A stretch of DNA of 64,000 bases from assembly GCA_964019165.1 (NCBI GenBank), contig OZ025269.1, positions 16,392,187-16,456,186 of the forward strand, given 5' to 3'. Of this stretch, positions 48,301 through 60,740 are shown one piece after another. The first letter of the stretch is position 1. Every line of letters begins with the position of its first letter. The translations under genes were made by a program, and so were the position numbers. Source of the stretch: Mastigias papua (taxonomy: Eukaryota > Cnidaria > Scyphozoa > Rhizostomeae > Mastigiidae). A model generated the notes under the pieces. That model saw nothing but the letters and a program-made list of their open reading frames with translations. It made no database searches and had not been told where the DNA came from.

Positions 48301-49122
48301 TTCTGCACTCAGAAGTAGAATGAGTAATAGAAAACTAAAATGTTCTGCTTCACGCAATCACTAATTCCGTTTTACATGTCGTTCACTTACTGCCATATGT
48401 AAAACTCTCAAATCCTAGGGGAATGGGCCCTACCCAACCTGCACATATTTTGTTTTACATGTTTCATGCAGGCACGTAGCGACCAAATAAAAAGTGGGGA
48501 GCTAAATAAGAAAATTCAAAGACTAAAAAACAATAAAATTGCTTGGAAAGGCTAGAAAAATCACGGGCTGGTAAAAGGGTTGGGGGTTGAAGCCCCAGCC
48601 CCACCAGTAAAGTTTATGCTTGTTATTTTGCTCAGGTTTCATGTTGCTATAGTAAATAAAAGAATATCCTATTAAGAACACATCCAGTTTCACGGATTTT
48701 ATAAGAAACAACCTTTCTACTTTCAGTCTGGATGTTTCTAAGTGCTTTTTCAAATTCTGGCACCGGAAAAGACAGCACTTGTTATGTTTTGTTTTCGTTT
48801 TCACTACAATGTTTTGCTGTAAATTAAGAAATTTTTAGAACTAAAATGTGACTGAAAATAAAGAAGTCTTTACTACTAGGCTTTGAGCCCGGTTTCTAAT
48901 AAAAGAAACGTTTATACAGTTGCAAGTGGGAGTCCGTGTGAGCTATAAATTTAAGTTCCTGAAATTTCCTTTCCTGACAAACCAAGTGAAAAATGAGTTT
49001 AAAACTAAAAGTTTCATTGAATTGAGTTATGGCAGTTATTCATGCCCTGGAGTTCAGGAAAATCTTCCTGTTTAGTATACTGTCTTGAGGGGGTGTAATT
49101 GATAGAATATACCGTACTTCCG
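45318..49122. other. No gene recognised (about 3.8 kb)
   Basis: No exon with domain features was found. The stretch includes a perfect short inverted repeat at 47413-47447 and little else of note. Frames at 45958-46571 and 48523-48804 lack recognisable content. Confidence 0.35.
47413..47447. repeat. Perfect 12-bp inverted repeat with opposed CCAAT boxes
   Basis: TTGATTGGATAA and TTATCCAATCAA are separated by 11 bp. Each arm contains a CCAAT box in opposite orientation, so the site could be a promoter element or the core of a small hairpin. No adjacent gene is visible. Confidence 0.6.
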
Positions 49123-49126
49123 TTAA

Positions 49127-49147
49127 GGAGGCAGTATACAGAAAATT
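49127..49147 (+). repeat. Terminal inverted repeat, left end
   Basis: Reads GGAGGCAGTATACAGAAAAT and pairs with the right end at 52251-52271 with one mismatch. Confidence 0.85.
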
Positions 49148-49744
49148 TGAAAACGTGGTCTTAGGATATAAAAAATTGCATTTAAAAAACTATAAAAGAT
49201 AATGTAATGAAACTCTGGATTTACAAGGCTGCTTCATTGCACTACTAGAAAAAGGAAATTTGTAATCTTTTAAAGGGGTCGTTTCCATGGCAACCTTTGA
49301 GATCTAAGGGGTGCTCTGAATACATAGGTACAAATAACTAGAAAGTTATGGGGACTATGTGACTATGGTGCATGCCAAAAGAACTAACACCTAAAGAGTT
49401 CTAATTTGAATTATTAGAAATCTTGTATATAACATATAACTGGGGTTAACCCCCAAAATTCCTGTTTCCATAACAACAGAGGGAATATTGCCCCAAGCAA
49501 ACTTTCAATAACTCAAATGAATAATCACCCAAAAATATACATGGGATAAAATTTTCACTAATTTTGGTCACACAGTTATGGAGATATCTGTACCTAAAAT
49601 ATGCTACCCTATAATTTTGATATGTTGAAAAAATGTGATTTAAAATAAGATAAACAAGCAGTACCAATGTTTCTGTGTTAAAACAAGCAATTGGGGGAAA
49701 AGCTTAAATTACAATGAAATTAATTGTTTTTGGTGATGCCTCCT

Positions 49745-51877
49745 TCATTTTGTCCCAACTGTAACAAGGTCAATAGTGGTTTCATCAACAAACATGACTT
49801 CTACAGTCTCTACACCTCTTGGCCTTTTCAATGTTCCTATTTCAGTTGAAATATTTTGCTTTCTCTTTTGTTTGCCTTTTTCTTTTCCTTTTCTTGTAAC
49901 CACCTGATCAGGAACTGCCATGGTTCCAAATCCACCTGCTTTGTAAGCTGAGCATGGTCTTTTCTCTTTCTTTCTTTTCTGAAATTTCAGCCTTTTCCTA
50001 CTGACTCTATACTTTTCAGAAATCTTTCGACTGGCATTCTGCAGCCTGGTTCGGTCTTCTTGCCTCAGTGCCCTTAATGTGTTTTCACCTGGCTCAATTC
50101 CTAGCTTCTCAAAAAGCATGTAATTGCTAGCAGCACCTGTGTTTGACACACAAATGGTTTCACATACAGCAATCACAATCCTCCTCTTACCACAAAATGT
50201 TGTTTTAGGCACTAATGACCAAAGCCGGCCATTTAAACTCTCATTTTGATTTTGAGTTAGGCCAAGTAAGCACCTGCTAAGAAGGTCAGAATCACTAAGT
50301 CTTGTAAAAATTGGCTGTAACTGTGCCATGAACACATGGGGTAGCCTGTTAGTATCTTTATAGCTGCTGGAACCAGTGGCTTTGTCTGCCCAAAAGCGAC
50401 ACCAAGAATCCTTTCCCTGTGGACAGAAGCGATGCTGATGGGAAAGAGACTTTCCAGGTTCATCTATTATGTGGTACTGAATAGCAGTGATTGCTTTCTT
50501 CATCCCAAGCAAATCTCCTTTATTCTGTCTTACTGAGAGGCCATAATAATTCTGAATCCTTTTGATCATATCTTCAGTAAGGCGATGTGCACCACCAACA
50601 CCTTTGCCATCAGAAAGCTTCCTTCCTTTCATGCTCTTCTTATAATCTAAAAGAGCACTGCCCATCCTCTTCTGAATGTGCCCTACACATTCTTCTTTTT
50701 CAACAGGATACAGATCTCCAAATTCTTCTTTGACTGCTTCTAAAACTGTTCCAAAGCAGCTGCTGTCCCCATCACCAACAAACTGGGTGTACATTAAACA
50801 GCGCTTTTCTATACTCCGCTTAAATGCAAGGGTTGCTCCCCTCCCCTCCATTTTTCCAGATGAGCCTTCATGATTAATTCTGCAATTATTGCTGTGATTT
50901 TGAGCCCATTCTTTATAAAAAGATGATTCTTTGTCATGCTTGTTGTAATAAATACATTCATGGCATACCTGGGAAAGAACCTCATAATCCAATACTTCCC
51001 CAGTTCTCACTGAAAGAATGAACACAACACCAATTTTTGAGGTATGTCCTCTTTTCTGCCATGTGCCATCTACAGTGACAGAAACTTGGGCCACTTCCTT
51101 TCCACTTTCAAGCTTAACTATCTTACTTGGCTCTTCAGTTCTTGTTATTTCTATTAATCTTGCAGCTGCATCATTCATTTTCTCTTCTGCTTCATGAACT
51201 GCAGCCTCCTCTATAGTTTTTAAGTGCCTGTTGTATGGTTTGCTTAACACTGGTGGTGGTAAGTTCATGCGGGAACAAAATCTTTTCAAATCCTTCCTGC
51301 TGGATGAAGCTAGAGCTGCTCTTTTGTTAATTTCAAATCCTCCTCCTTGACAAGGCATTTTCTTGCTTGACAGGAAGTCCTGACTAGCACCACAGTTGCT
51401 ACATTTTATAAACATGTATTCTCCAAGCCCCTTTCTTTTCTTATTTACTTGGAAGATCTTCAAGTTAGATTTCGCACTTTTACATTTGGAGCAAATGGCA
51501 GAGGTATCTAGGCACTGCTGGAGAAGTGAGAAATCCTGTATCTTAAATCCACTGGCTTCTTCAAAATTTGTAGCAGGTTTTGACATGCCAACCTTTTTGC
51601 TACTAGCTCTCGTACTTATCTTATCATCAATTTTTAGAAAGTCTGTATTTAACAGCTTTTCCGCAGAAATACTTTTGATACCTGTAGAAACCGTATCCAT
51701 TCTTGGCGTCCATGTTTTACAAGTTCCACATGGATTAGTTGTACTTGGATTAGGCCCTTCATCAGCATCAACTTCTGCATCATTGTCACTTGTGACAGTG
51801 GCTGACTCCTGATGAACAATTTCCCATTTCTTTTTGCCGTGAAACCCTTTTCTTCTCTTTGTTGAGTATCGTGGCAT
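49745..51877 (-). CDS. Mutator/Kolobok-like transposase (about 710 aa)
   Basis: I choose the start at MPRYSTKRRKGFHGKKKW (51877), because the 27 codons upstream in the same frame look non-protein-like. Domain order: a basic N-terminus, then a zinc-ribbon-like region with CSKCKS and IKCSNCGAS. Next is a catalytic domain with first Asp in VTVDGTWQKRGH and second Asp in FVGDGDSS. A likely catalytic Glu lies in NQNESLNGRLW. A CVGHIQKRMG segment lies between the last two. The C-terminus is Lys-rich with KKRKEKRP-like nuclear signals. The enzyme should cut and paste the element at TTAA sites. The frame has no stops, so it may be active; there is no intron. Confidence 0.87.
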   Translation of the reverse strand: MPRYSTKRRKGFHGKKKWEIVHQESATVTSDNDAEVDADEGPNPSTTNPCGTCKTWTPRMDTVSTGIKSISAEKLLNTDFLKIDDKISTRASSKKVGMSKPATNFEEASGFKIQDFSLLQQCLDTSAICSKCKSAKSNLKIFQVNKKRKGLGEYMFIKCSNCGASQDFLSSKKMPCQGGGFEINKRAALASSSRKDLKRFCSRMNLPPPVLSKPYNRHLKTIEEAAVHEAEEKMNDAAARLIEITRTEEPSKIVKLESGKEVAQVSVTVDGTWQKRGHTSKIGVVFILSVRTGEVLDYEVLSQVCHECIYYNKHDKESSFYKEWAQNHSNNCRINHEGSSGKMEGRGATLAFKRSIEKRCLMYTQFVGDGDSSCFGTVLEAVKEEFGDLYPVEKEECVGHIQKRMGSALLDYKKSMKGRKLSDGKGVGGAHRLTEDMIKRIQNYYGLSVRQNKGDLLGMKKAITAIQYHIIDEPGKSLSHQHRFCPQGKDSWCRFWADKATGSSSYKDTNRLPHVFMAQLQPIFTRLSDSDLLSRCLLGLTQNQNESLNGRLWSLVPKTTFCGKRRIVIAVCETICVSNTGAASNYMLFEKLGIEPGENTLRALRQEDRTRLQNASRKISEKYRVSRKRLKFQKRKKEKRPCSAYKAGGFGTMAVPDQVVTRKGKEKGKQKRKQNISTEIGTLKRPRGVETVEVMFVDETTIDLVTVGTK

Positions 51878-52250
51878 TTTCGAGGTAAATCTAAGTAGAT
51901 TTAGTATCCAACACTGTATGTTACCAACGGAAAACATCTCAACTGCATTGTGGGTCATTTACGAGTGAATAGCCTATCCTGCTTCTCTGAAGGAGCATTT
52001 TAAAACATGAAGCGCTAGATCATCTCAGGTTTTGGGGTTTTCTAATAACATACACCCTGCGTAACCAAGAGAAAAAACAAAGTAATCTTGTTGCTAAGGA
52101 GGAAATTTTGTACGTCAGTGCTGAAAAACCCTTTTTTTGTATACAAAGGGAAAACCAAAACAGGGCAGCCCTTTAACAATCGTGAAATTAAGCCCGAAAG
52201 AGTATGTTGCCGCAAGAAAAAAAAATTGACAAAAATTTTTCTTTCTTCAT

Positions 52251-52271
52251 AATTTTCTGTGTACTGCCTCC
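52251..52271 (-). repeat. Terminal inverted repeat, right end
   Basis: Minus strand reads GGAGGCAGTACACAGAAAAT. Adjoins TTAA at 52272-52275. Confidence 0.85.
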
Positions 52272-52275
52272 TTAA

Positions 52276-52964
52276 AGGACACCGCGGTGTTCTGTAAAAC
52301 ACTGAACTTTATGATGTGGCGTTCATTACAGGGTGGCGATCTTTATAGGACGGCGTTTACCAGAGGGCGGCGTTCTTAGAGGGGAACTGTAACCTCATTT
52401 TTGCAAGCCACAACTTTAAATATTTGGAATAGGAAAATTTTGGTAGATTTTTGGATGGTGGTTTGAGATTTTTGATAGACATCCAGATGGGTACGATTCT
52501 AAGGAAATGTTATTATCCCTTTGGTCCCGGTCCCCACCCGGGCACTAAGGGAACTATCATAAAGTATGGCGCAGACTGGGGCGGAAGGGATTCAACAGGG
52601 TCACCAAAACTTCTGAAGGGAAAATGCTTGGCCAACAAAGTATTTCGTACTGGAAATATGGGCCATAAAATCAGTATATAGATAGAAGGTTTAGAATGCA
52701 GGGTAATATTTCTTCATTCAATAGTTACCTGAGCATCATGTAAAATAACTCTATTTTACAGGATAACAAATGTACAGAAATAAGTCACAAAAATAAACAA
52801 GTTCCTTTGTAGCGATAAAGGTCTCTAATCTTTCACGATATATTACAGCAACTTTCACTGACAACAACTATAAAGCAAACAATAACTGGCGACGACTCTC
52901 TAACAAACTTGATAGGCTAACGAACTCAGTAAAAACAGAACACGACGATACTCTCAACACGAAG
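52276..52964. other. No gene recognised
   Basis: Non-coding flank between two DNA transposons. The frame at 52451-52681 has no recognised domain. Confidence 0.35.
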
Positions 52965-53725
52965 GGGGTCATTCATTTAGTACGTACGCACGAAGGGGGG
53001 GAGGGGGGGTCAAGCAAATGCGTACGAATGCGTACAAGGGGGGGAGGGGGGGTTGACACATGAAGTACGTACGCAAAGCAAAAAATTATCAGCTTTTTGC
53101 ATATATCCTGCAATATTTCCACTTGCAAAGGACCCTTCACAAACAATTAATTAATGAAGTACGTATTCAGTTGAAATTACTTCTAGTACAGGGGTGTCAA
53201 ACATACGGCCCGCAGGCCGAATCCGACAATGTGGCCCCTAGGAATTTTGAATAAACTGAAACCTAGCGATATTTTTCCCATTATAATAGCGGCATTTACT
53301 AGTGGCATTTACAAGGCTGAACATCCAGTTTTTCGCCGTTTTCTAGCGTGCCAGATAGGAAACATGCGATGAGTTATGTATATTTGAAAGCCCCCTATTA
53401 CCTAGCCCTCTCGGGTTCCGTCAACCTACCAGGCCATTGTGGCGCCATATTATACCCTACGTGGCCATTTGTTTGAACAGTATTATAGATTTTTCATGAA
53501 ATACATTTGAAGTGATCATTTTAATGTCTCGTGAAAGCTTGAAAAGTCTTTCTCCGTGGTTTCAGATGCCTAGAACCTTTTTTAGAGATGGGGGGGGGGG
53601 GGGTCGACAACCAAGAGTACGTACGCAAAAGGGGGGGTGAGTATCAAGCGTACGTGTGCGTACGAGGGGGGAGGGGGGGTCAAATTTTAGCCAATTTAGA
53701 GCGTACGTACTAATTGAATGACCCC
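52965..53725. mobile_element. Non-autonomous DNA element with G-rich, CGTACG-bearing ends
   Basis: 25-bp inverted repeats at 52965-52989 and 53701-53725 match at 24 positions and begin GGGGTCATTCA. AAG occurs at both flanks (52962-52964 and 53726-53728), a possible 3-bp target duplication. Inside each end are runs such as GGGGGGGAGGGGGGGTC, beside the palindromes CGTACG and GTACGTAC. There is no coding capacity. The interior includes a hAT-like end motif, CAGGGGTGTCAAAC, at 53189, so another old insertion may be nested here. Confidence 0.68.
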
Positions 53726-56700
53726 AAGGACGACTGTAACTCCAACTCACGACAACTGTTAACGACGACTTCACATAACGACTGACTGCACATAACATTA
53801 AATGCTTTATTTATATTAACACACATGACGTAACAAAATAATTATAACATATGACGGACTAAGGGTGCAATGCGATGGCATAGTAACACAACACAACAAA
53901 CGACAGTATACTAAGATTAGACAATACGTCACAGACAAGTAAAGCAACATGATGACAGTAACTGTGGGAGATGATGATGATGCAACACTTAGAATTATGA
54001 TGACGGGGCAACAAAAAACGGAACATATAGGAACAGAGAACCAACGTTACTTAAGATGAAGAAATCAAAGATAAAAATAAAACTAGTACTATAACAATCA
54101 TTAGTGCAATGTGTCTGCTACACAAACAGCTCTTAATGGTACAGAGAGGGATACAGATGATTTTCGATTCAGAAAAGCTGTAAAACAGCTTTCCAAAGTA
54201 AAGGTATAACTGCATTTGAAGGGGATATGTCACCGGAAATCTGCGATAAATGTATCATTGATATGAGAGTATTGTGAGGTGGTTCCATGAGCATCTACAA
54301 ACTGAATAAGTAGACAATTACAAAAAGCAAAGAAAGTGGAAACCAGTTCTGAAGATGCTTTATTAAGGAGCTTGAAAGAGTGTCTCACTATGAGAATAAC
54401 AGTTTGAGACAACTGATGGTGACAACTCTAGACAAGTATTTAAAGAAGCATGAGATGGTTGCCTACCTGTTTGTCACTAAAGAAAATGGAGAAAGCAGTG
54501 GCGATGCACCAGGACACTTTTCAACTACTGAAACGACCACCGGCAGTCAATAGCAAGGATATGAGGGTGACACTTAATGATCAAAGGGAGATTGACGATG
54601 ATGAAGAAGTAATCATCAACATTGCAGGAAAGGAGGAAAACAGTATCTCCTCTAGTGAAGGAGGTCAAGGTCAGCTAGCAGAAATTTCTAGTGATGAAGG
54701 GTTTGAGGATGATTAATCACATATGTTTTGCGTAACCAGGAGTGGAAGATTTACTCAACCTTGGACTTGCTCCAGATTGCAAAGATTTATGCAACAAATT
54801 TACAATAGAATAATGTGCAACTCAGTAACAGGTTATCGATGAGCAGAAATGAGGATTCTTTTTCCTCTCTAGAACATAGTGCTGAATCACCTCCAAAGAG
54901 CCAATATAACTCTGAGACTTGTTCTGTACATACTCCAGGCAGCATTTTTTATCATTCCTTTGAAGCGTTAGGGGCTATGAAATTCTACTCGATGATAATT
55001 AAGGGCCAAGTAAATTTATAGGAATTTGTGTTTGCGGGTCCTATAGACTGCTATGCTCGTTCAGTGACATCCTTCGTTGATCCGTTGATGGCGAGTATCA
55101 GATTTAACGTGCTGAGAACACGGAGGCAGAGAGAGGAGACGATGTGTTGACTGTACTCTGACTCTACTCTGACTGACTATACGTTACAAATTACAGTGAT
55201 ATATACATAAACATTGAACAGCCCAAAATAAACACGAGTTACGTAGAGGAAGGGTTAGGTGGTTGTTAGAGGATTGTTGAATAGGCTCATGGTGTGATGA
55301 TTGCGTAGAGAACAACAGAAGAGGAATGATCAGGTGTTTGCTGACAGGAGTGACGTACGGTGATGTCCCAGGTGTGTGGTGTTGTGAATGAGAATGAATG
55401 AAAAGAAGAAATCGGTATTGACTATGGAATGGCCTATGTTACAATGTTTACGTGTCACTACAAATTTTTCTTGTTTCTTGCATTGGGCTACATAAGTGTA
55501 CAACAAGAATTTAAATTTCTTCCGCCCCCCCCCCCTCTGTTCCATACTTTATGGCAGCTCCCTAAATAATGACCAGTACCTTACGACTACAATACAATTC
55601 ACACTGCTTAATATTGCCGAGTTTCTGCAATCTTTGAATCTTGATTGAGCAGTACAGGAAACAGGGATGTACCCACTTCGAGTCAGATAAGGCAATCCCT
55701 TGGATCACAGCAAGGGGCCTATTGTTTTGAAGCCTCCCAGAAGGCGCGTTATATTAGAAATGACTCTTTTCCAAGATTTTTGCGAATTAGATATATTTAC
55801 ATCCGCGTGATGCAAAAGTCGTTAGGTATTTGCGGAACTGCAGATGCTGGAAAAAAGAAACATTGTGTAAGATAAGTTACATTATATCTGACTGTATGCC
55901 ATTTTTAGGGCATTTGAGGAATCATCATATTAGTGAATCGTCTTGTCATCCATACCTAGGGGGTCGTAGACCCACATGGTTCCTTGCCAATTCGCCGAGC
56001 CACGATGGGGATTTCCATATTTCCTTTTTATACACGTTGGGGTGCATTTGGAATGTGCACTGTGTGTAAAAACTATGGCTTCTTTCTTGCTTTTACGAAT
56101 AGTTGCTCTGCCGTGTATTGGTAGTCTTGGTTAGGACTTCAACTGAGTTCATTATCATTATTATCGAATTTTTATCATAAGTTGCTCTTATTTTCCCGCA
56201 TTGGTAGTTTACTGTTTAGTAGCATTTCTATTTTCATGAAGGTCGATCCTACTTGAAATTTCCTTGACCTAAATATTGGAAAATAGCACATATTTAGTAG
56301 TTTCTGTTGTGAGGGTGGATGGGGTTGAGTTTGGTCAGTAGTAACTAGTGCCAGTGTGTCTATTTGTCTGTAGAGACTTCCAGTCTCGGTGGCTAGCATG
56401 ATTTATTTCCAGAATTGCTCATGATTTTGTCAGCTGTCCCATGACTTTAACATTAAACTGGAGGTTGCTGGATACCCCTTCTGCGGTACGAGACCTTATA
56501 CTACCCGCTACCTGGCCCAGTATTTCCCAGCATTTTGCTCAAATGGACTTTAGATACATCATAGTTTCATGTTGATTTACTTTTTTAGGGCATGATATAT
56601 ATTACTTGCTCAGAAATACTATATGTTGTTTCATTCCTGTGCTCTAGGTTGTCACCTTTACATGTTGAAGCTCCTTGTTTTATTTTAGGAGATATGGGGT

Positions 56701-57137
56701 TTTCAATTCACTGTCCACTGTTTGTTGTGTTGTCACGCAATAGGAAAGCTTCATCTGTGGTCTGGTCCATAAGCTGCACTACTCATCTGCTGTTTTCCTT
56801 AGCACATTGTTTATAAGTGCAAAAATATACTTGTTTGTTTTTTTGTGATTTGTCAGTGTTTGTTTAGTAGTAATTTCTTTGCCCCAGCTAGGTTTTGGAT
56901 TTAGATGTTTAGTTTTGTATATTTTTATTTTTGACTTTGTACTAATTTCAAATGTTAGCTTAAAGGGTTAGATATATTGCTGTTAAATTTGATGCATTAT
57001 TATTTTATGCCAGTATCTAATCTAATAGTTGTCTAGTAGCAAGTTAGAGTAAATTTTATGTTTTATGCAAACTGACAAGTTTGAAGGACACAATTCAGAT
57101 AGATCGATGGGCAAAGAAAAGAAAGAGAATCTCCATA
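53726..57137. other. No gene confidently recognised (about 3.4 kb)
   Basis: The 88-codon plus-strand frame at 54450-54716 encodes an acidic C-terminus (ISSSEGGQGQLAEISSDEGFEDD-like composition) and overlaps another open frame, but has no family match. It may be a relic of a transposon-encoded protein. G- and C-runs lie near 55527. Nothing else is assignable. Confidence 0.3.
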
Positions 57138-57337
57138 CTATGCTATACTGTACTATGCTATACTATATTATGCTATACTATATTATGCTATACTGTACTA
57201 TGCTATACTATATTATGCTATGCTATACTATGCTATACTATACTATGCTATGCTATGCTGTGCTATGCTATGCTATGCTATGCTATGCTATGCTATGCTA
57301 TGCTATATTATATTATACTATACTGTACTATGTGATC
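57138..57337. repeat. Pentanucleotide satellite (CTATG/CTATA)n
   Basis: About 200 bp of 5-bp units alternating CTATG, CTATA and CTGTA. Because the unit is not a multiple of three, all three forward frames stay open; those frames are artefacts. A G14 run follows at 57366-57379. Confidence 0.95.
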
Positions 57338-58020
57338 AGGAATACTGGAGCATATTTGTCAGTGTGGGGGGGGGGGGGGTGCTGGGGATAAGTTGCAAAT
57401 CCATATGGGAGTTTGCAACAATGGTGGTAGTGGAGAGGGAGTAAGGGATCAGGGGCACAGCCCCTGACAAAATTCTGGAGCCATGCCTTATAATTCAGTA
57501 GGAAATGCCCTATTTGACTATAGATATGCGTCCTGTCTAGGTAGAAAATGGCAGATAAATCTTTGAAACGTTTTTTATGAGAAAATTGAATAGACCTCTT
57601 AGCTACTCTTGTTGCCAAATCAGGTAGAATGATCACACATTTTCAGAGCAATGAGATCATGTGCATGAGTCTGTAAATCCATACAGTTAGATAGCATCTC
57701 TCTATTCAAACTCTGCAATTTCCTTTCTTTATGTTATCTTTTGTTTGCTTTGCACTTGTTCTCTATCCTCAGGGGTAGAGCCCCTATTACTCTTTCTACT
57801 TCTATTCTTCTATTGTTCTTTTCTTCTCGGTGCAATTTTCATACCTCCAGCTAGATTATGTGAAGCTCATTAATTATGTTTCTAGGTATTGTTTTATCGA
57901 TGAGTCTCCTTTGTATTTAGTCAATTATGGTTGTATATATATATGCGCTTTGTAAAGTAATGGTAAGAATTTTCTGATGAAGCTATATGTGAAATGTTAA
58001 ACAGTTGTTTTTATTATGAA

Positions 58021-58024
<4 letters not shown>

Positions 58025-58105
<81 letters not shown>
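58025..58105. repeat. (TA)n microsatellite
   Basis: About 80 bp of TA dinucleotides upstream of the first GNPAT coding exon. Confidence 0.97.
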
Positions 58106-58108
<3 letters not shown>

Positions 58109-58788
58109 CACTCACACATATAAATATGTATGCCATTAAGCTGCATGCCTATTGTATGCGAATTCGCTTAGGCCAGTTTAGATCTAGTCGGATTTGTGTG
58201 TCTCTATAGCAGACAGGTGTTTTATGATATGGATTGATGTATAGTAACAACCAATGATTCCTGTTAAAACTTTTATTTTAATAAGATTAGTAAAACTGTG
58301 TAAAATCTAAAAAGTTTACATGATTAATCCATGTAAATAGAAAGCTGCTTGCTTGAAACAATGCACTTGCTTGATTTTGCCATTTCAAAATGATGGCATC
58401 AATACTCTATGCCAACACAGCTACATTAGTAGCATTTCTTGTAGTTTGCATTTAAACCATGGACCACATAAGCTGCAGTTTTTCTGGTGAAGGGCCAATC
58501 CCTAGTAATCCTGGAAGTATCTTCCTGAAGTTCTGGATAAATGGCAATGCATAGTAAGGCCTAAGATTTAAAATCATTTTTAATGAAAATTCTATCAGTA
58601 ATGATAGACTATTTGAGATATCTGCTTCTATGCTCTGAGATGTGTATTAAGGAAATGCACAGGGGGGAATGTATTGTAATAGAAATAGTAACTGGATATT
58701 TGAAGGATTAGTTGAAGGATTAGGTTTACTAAAGTTTATGTTATATTTGTTTTCAGGGGATTGGCAATTTTGTTCTTGACTTATAGCA

Positions 58789-58965
58789 ATGGATAAGGAT
58801 CCAGTTTACTTTGATTGTTTGTCAGATGACATAATTGGTAGCTCTTGTCTAAAGTGGAGCTTGAGGGATTACCATGCCAATTCTTATGTGTTTGCTAACA
58901 CAGACAAAGACGAGATAAAGAAAAATGTGATTTCTTCACCAAGTGTGTCTAGTGCTATTGATAAA
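58789..58965 (+). CDS. GNPAT exon with start codon (N-terminal 59 aa)
   Basis: The ATG at 58789 follows an in-frame TGA within an exon that starts after TTTTCAG (58757), so translation begins here and an untranslated exon lies upstream. The exon ends at GTAATT (58966), phase 0. It encodes MDKDPVYFDCLSDDIIGSSC and a later YHANSYVF segment. The N-terminal part of GNPAT is poorly conserved, so the assignment rests on phase and on the exons downstream. Confidence 0.72.
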
Positions 58966-60740
58966 GTAATTTTCTTTTGTGTTTATTTGATTCTACCCTT
59001 CATTACTTGATAGGCAATTTTCATCCTTTTATTATATTCTGACATGTTTGAAGTTTGTCATATTATTATTAGTAGTATTATCATTATTACAAGTCTCACC
59101 TTAAGTAATGGGTTGGATTAGCATGGGGGTAAAATTGCTACATAGAGTTTAGTAACTTAGCCATGGAGAAGTTCAATCAAGAGGACCTATTAAAGTCAGT
59201 TATACCATTGAGAATTAGCTGGCAGTGTTGAAATCAACAAGCTCTGAATGCCACATAAATATATGTATTTTACATAAGTATAGTTTAGTATGCCATCTGT
59301 TTTAGTAGACTGGTTGACTATTAATAAATTGGTTTTAGGATAGTAATGCACAATATCAGGCCTTTCAATGAGTAGATTTAACGTGTGCTGCCAATCGTGT
59401 GCATGGGATCATTTGCACACGCTAAACATTCAATTCCTTGGTACTTGGATTTGCATCTTTCATAAAGCTGGCGTGAGTGACATTTTGAGCGCGTGAACTG
59501 AGCTGGACGCATGCCTGCGTGCTCGTGTGCGATCGCGCATGTCTCATTAAAAGGCCTGCAATATGTTCTGCCAATTTGTGTTTGAGTCTGTATTAGTATT
59601 TTGGACACCCTAGTGTGTATCATTGATATTCTTAAATCCATTTGATATATCATATTATGGCACAATACGCAAATGTATCATGTCATTTGGATTGGCCTAC
59701 ATTAACTTCTGAATCTTCTAAATCACAACTACACTGTTTTAAATTTGCTTGCCCATCATACTGTACAGCCCTTGTGATCAAAAGCAATATGTATGCTTGC
59801 ATTTGCATTAGCTTTGTTTGGAATTAGAGGAGATTCTTTGTCTAATATTCTTAGTATACAAATGCCTTTGTTGGTCATCATCAGTTGACCTGCTGTTAAT
59901 TATTTAAAACGTTAATGTGAAGTGTATTATTGGCATTAGTATTTTGACCAGTCGTTGGTGTGTAGGAATATCGAAGTTGGCAGGAAGGGCACAGAATGGT
60001 TAGGAAGTTGGATAAAATTATGACAAAAACACACTAATTATCCTTTTTTTCTCCTATTTTCTGGTCAGGTCCTTAGATGATTCCAGTGGAACTTATTTCA
60101 ATAATGTTTTTCTTTGCAAGTTTTTCTTGCAAGTGTGAAAGTAGACCCAAGAGAATTTTAATGATTTTTTTAGTAGTTTTGCTTGAAAGTTTTAGATGCA
60201 CATATGATGATATTTGCAAAATTGGCATCACTGCAGTACAACATATTTCTTTAGAGAACTTAGAGATTCAATCATTTATGTGCTTAGAGTGTAGCTGTCA
60301 TATGTAGGATTAAATTTCATTGGGTATTTGACCAGTCAGCACCCATGTAGGGTCATCCCTGGAACTGTTCTTTGGGAGAGTGTAACACCTACACTTTGCT
60401 GACAAAATGGGCATGGCTCCCATGATTGAAAAATTTATACTCAAATGTATAAGTATTATGGCCAATTTGCTGGCAAGTTTTGTGAATCTAGAAATGTACA
60501 AAGTCATGAGGCGTTTCCTTCTCAGGAACACTTAATTTTTTTTCCAAAACTCCAAGAATCCAAAATTTAAGAACTTTGCCAACAGAAGTGGCATATATGT
60601 ATTGCCTCTTGCCTCAATGTAGAAATGGGCCTAGCAATTGAGATACACTGCCATGTATCCCTAAAGCTTATTCATAACAGAACACTGTTTGAAAATGAAG
60701 AGAAGCTTTGCTTAATATAATTTCGGTGCTTCATTTTCAG

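Larger units (their letters stand above)
49123..52275 (-). mobile_element. Kolobok/Mutator-like DNA transposon, apparently complete
   Basis: TTAA occurs at each end (49123-49126 and 52272-52275). The inner termini are 21-bp inverted repeats starting GGAGGCAGTA with one mismatch (49127-49147 and 52251-52271). The 3.15-kb body contains a single uninterrupted transposase frame. TTAA target sites are known for piggyBac and Kolobok; the protein resembles the Mutator-like transposases found in Kolobok-type elements and not piggyBac. Intact ends and frame suggest a recent insertion. Confidence 0.8.

Noticed and set aside
50676..51812. Plus-strand open frames opposite the transposase
   Set aside because: Shadows of the minus-strand transposase frame; no independent domain.
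54450..54716. Acidic 88-codon protein
   Set aside because: An equally open frame overlaps it and there is no homology I recognise; could be a transposon relic.
57065..57444. Three overlapping frames rich in Met-Leu-Cys-Tyr
   Set aside because: Produced by a 5-bp satellite that stays open in every frame; no protein features.
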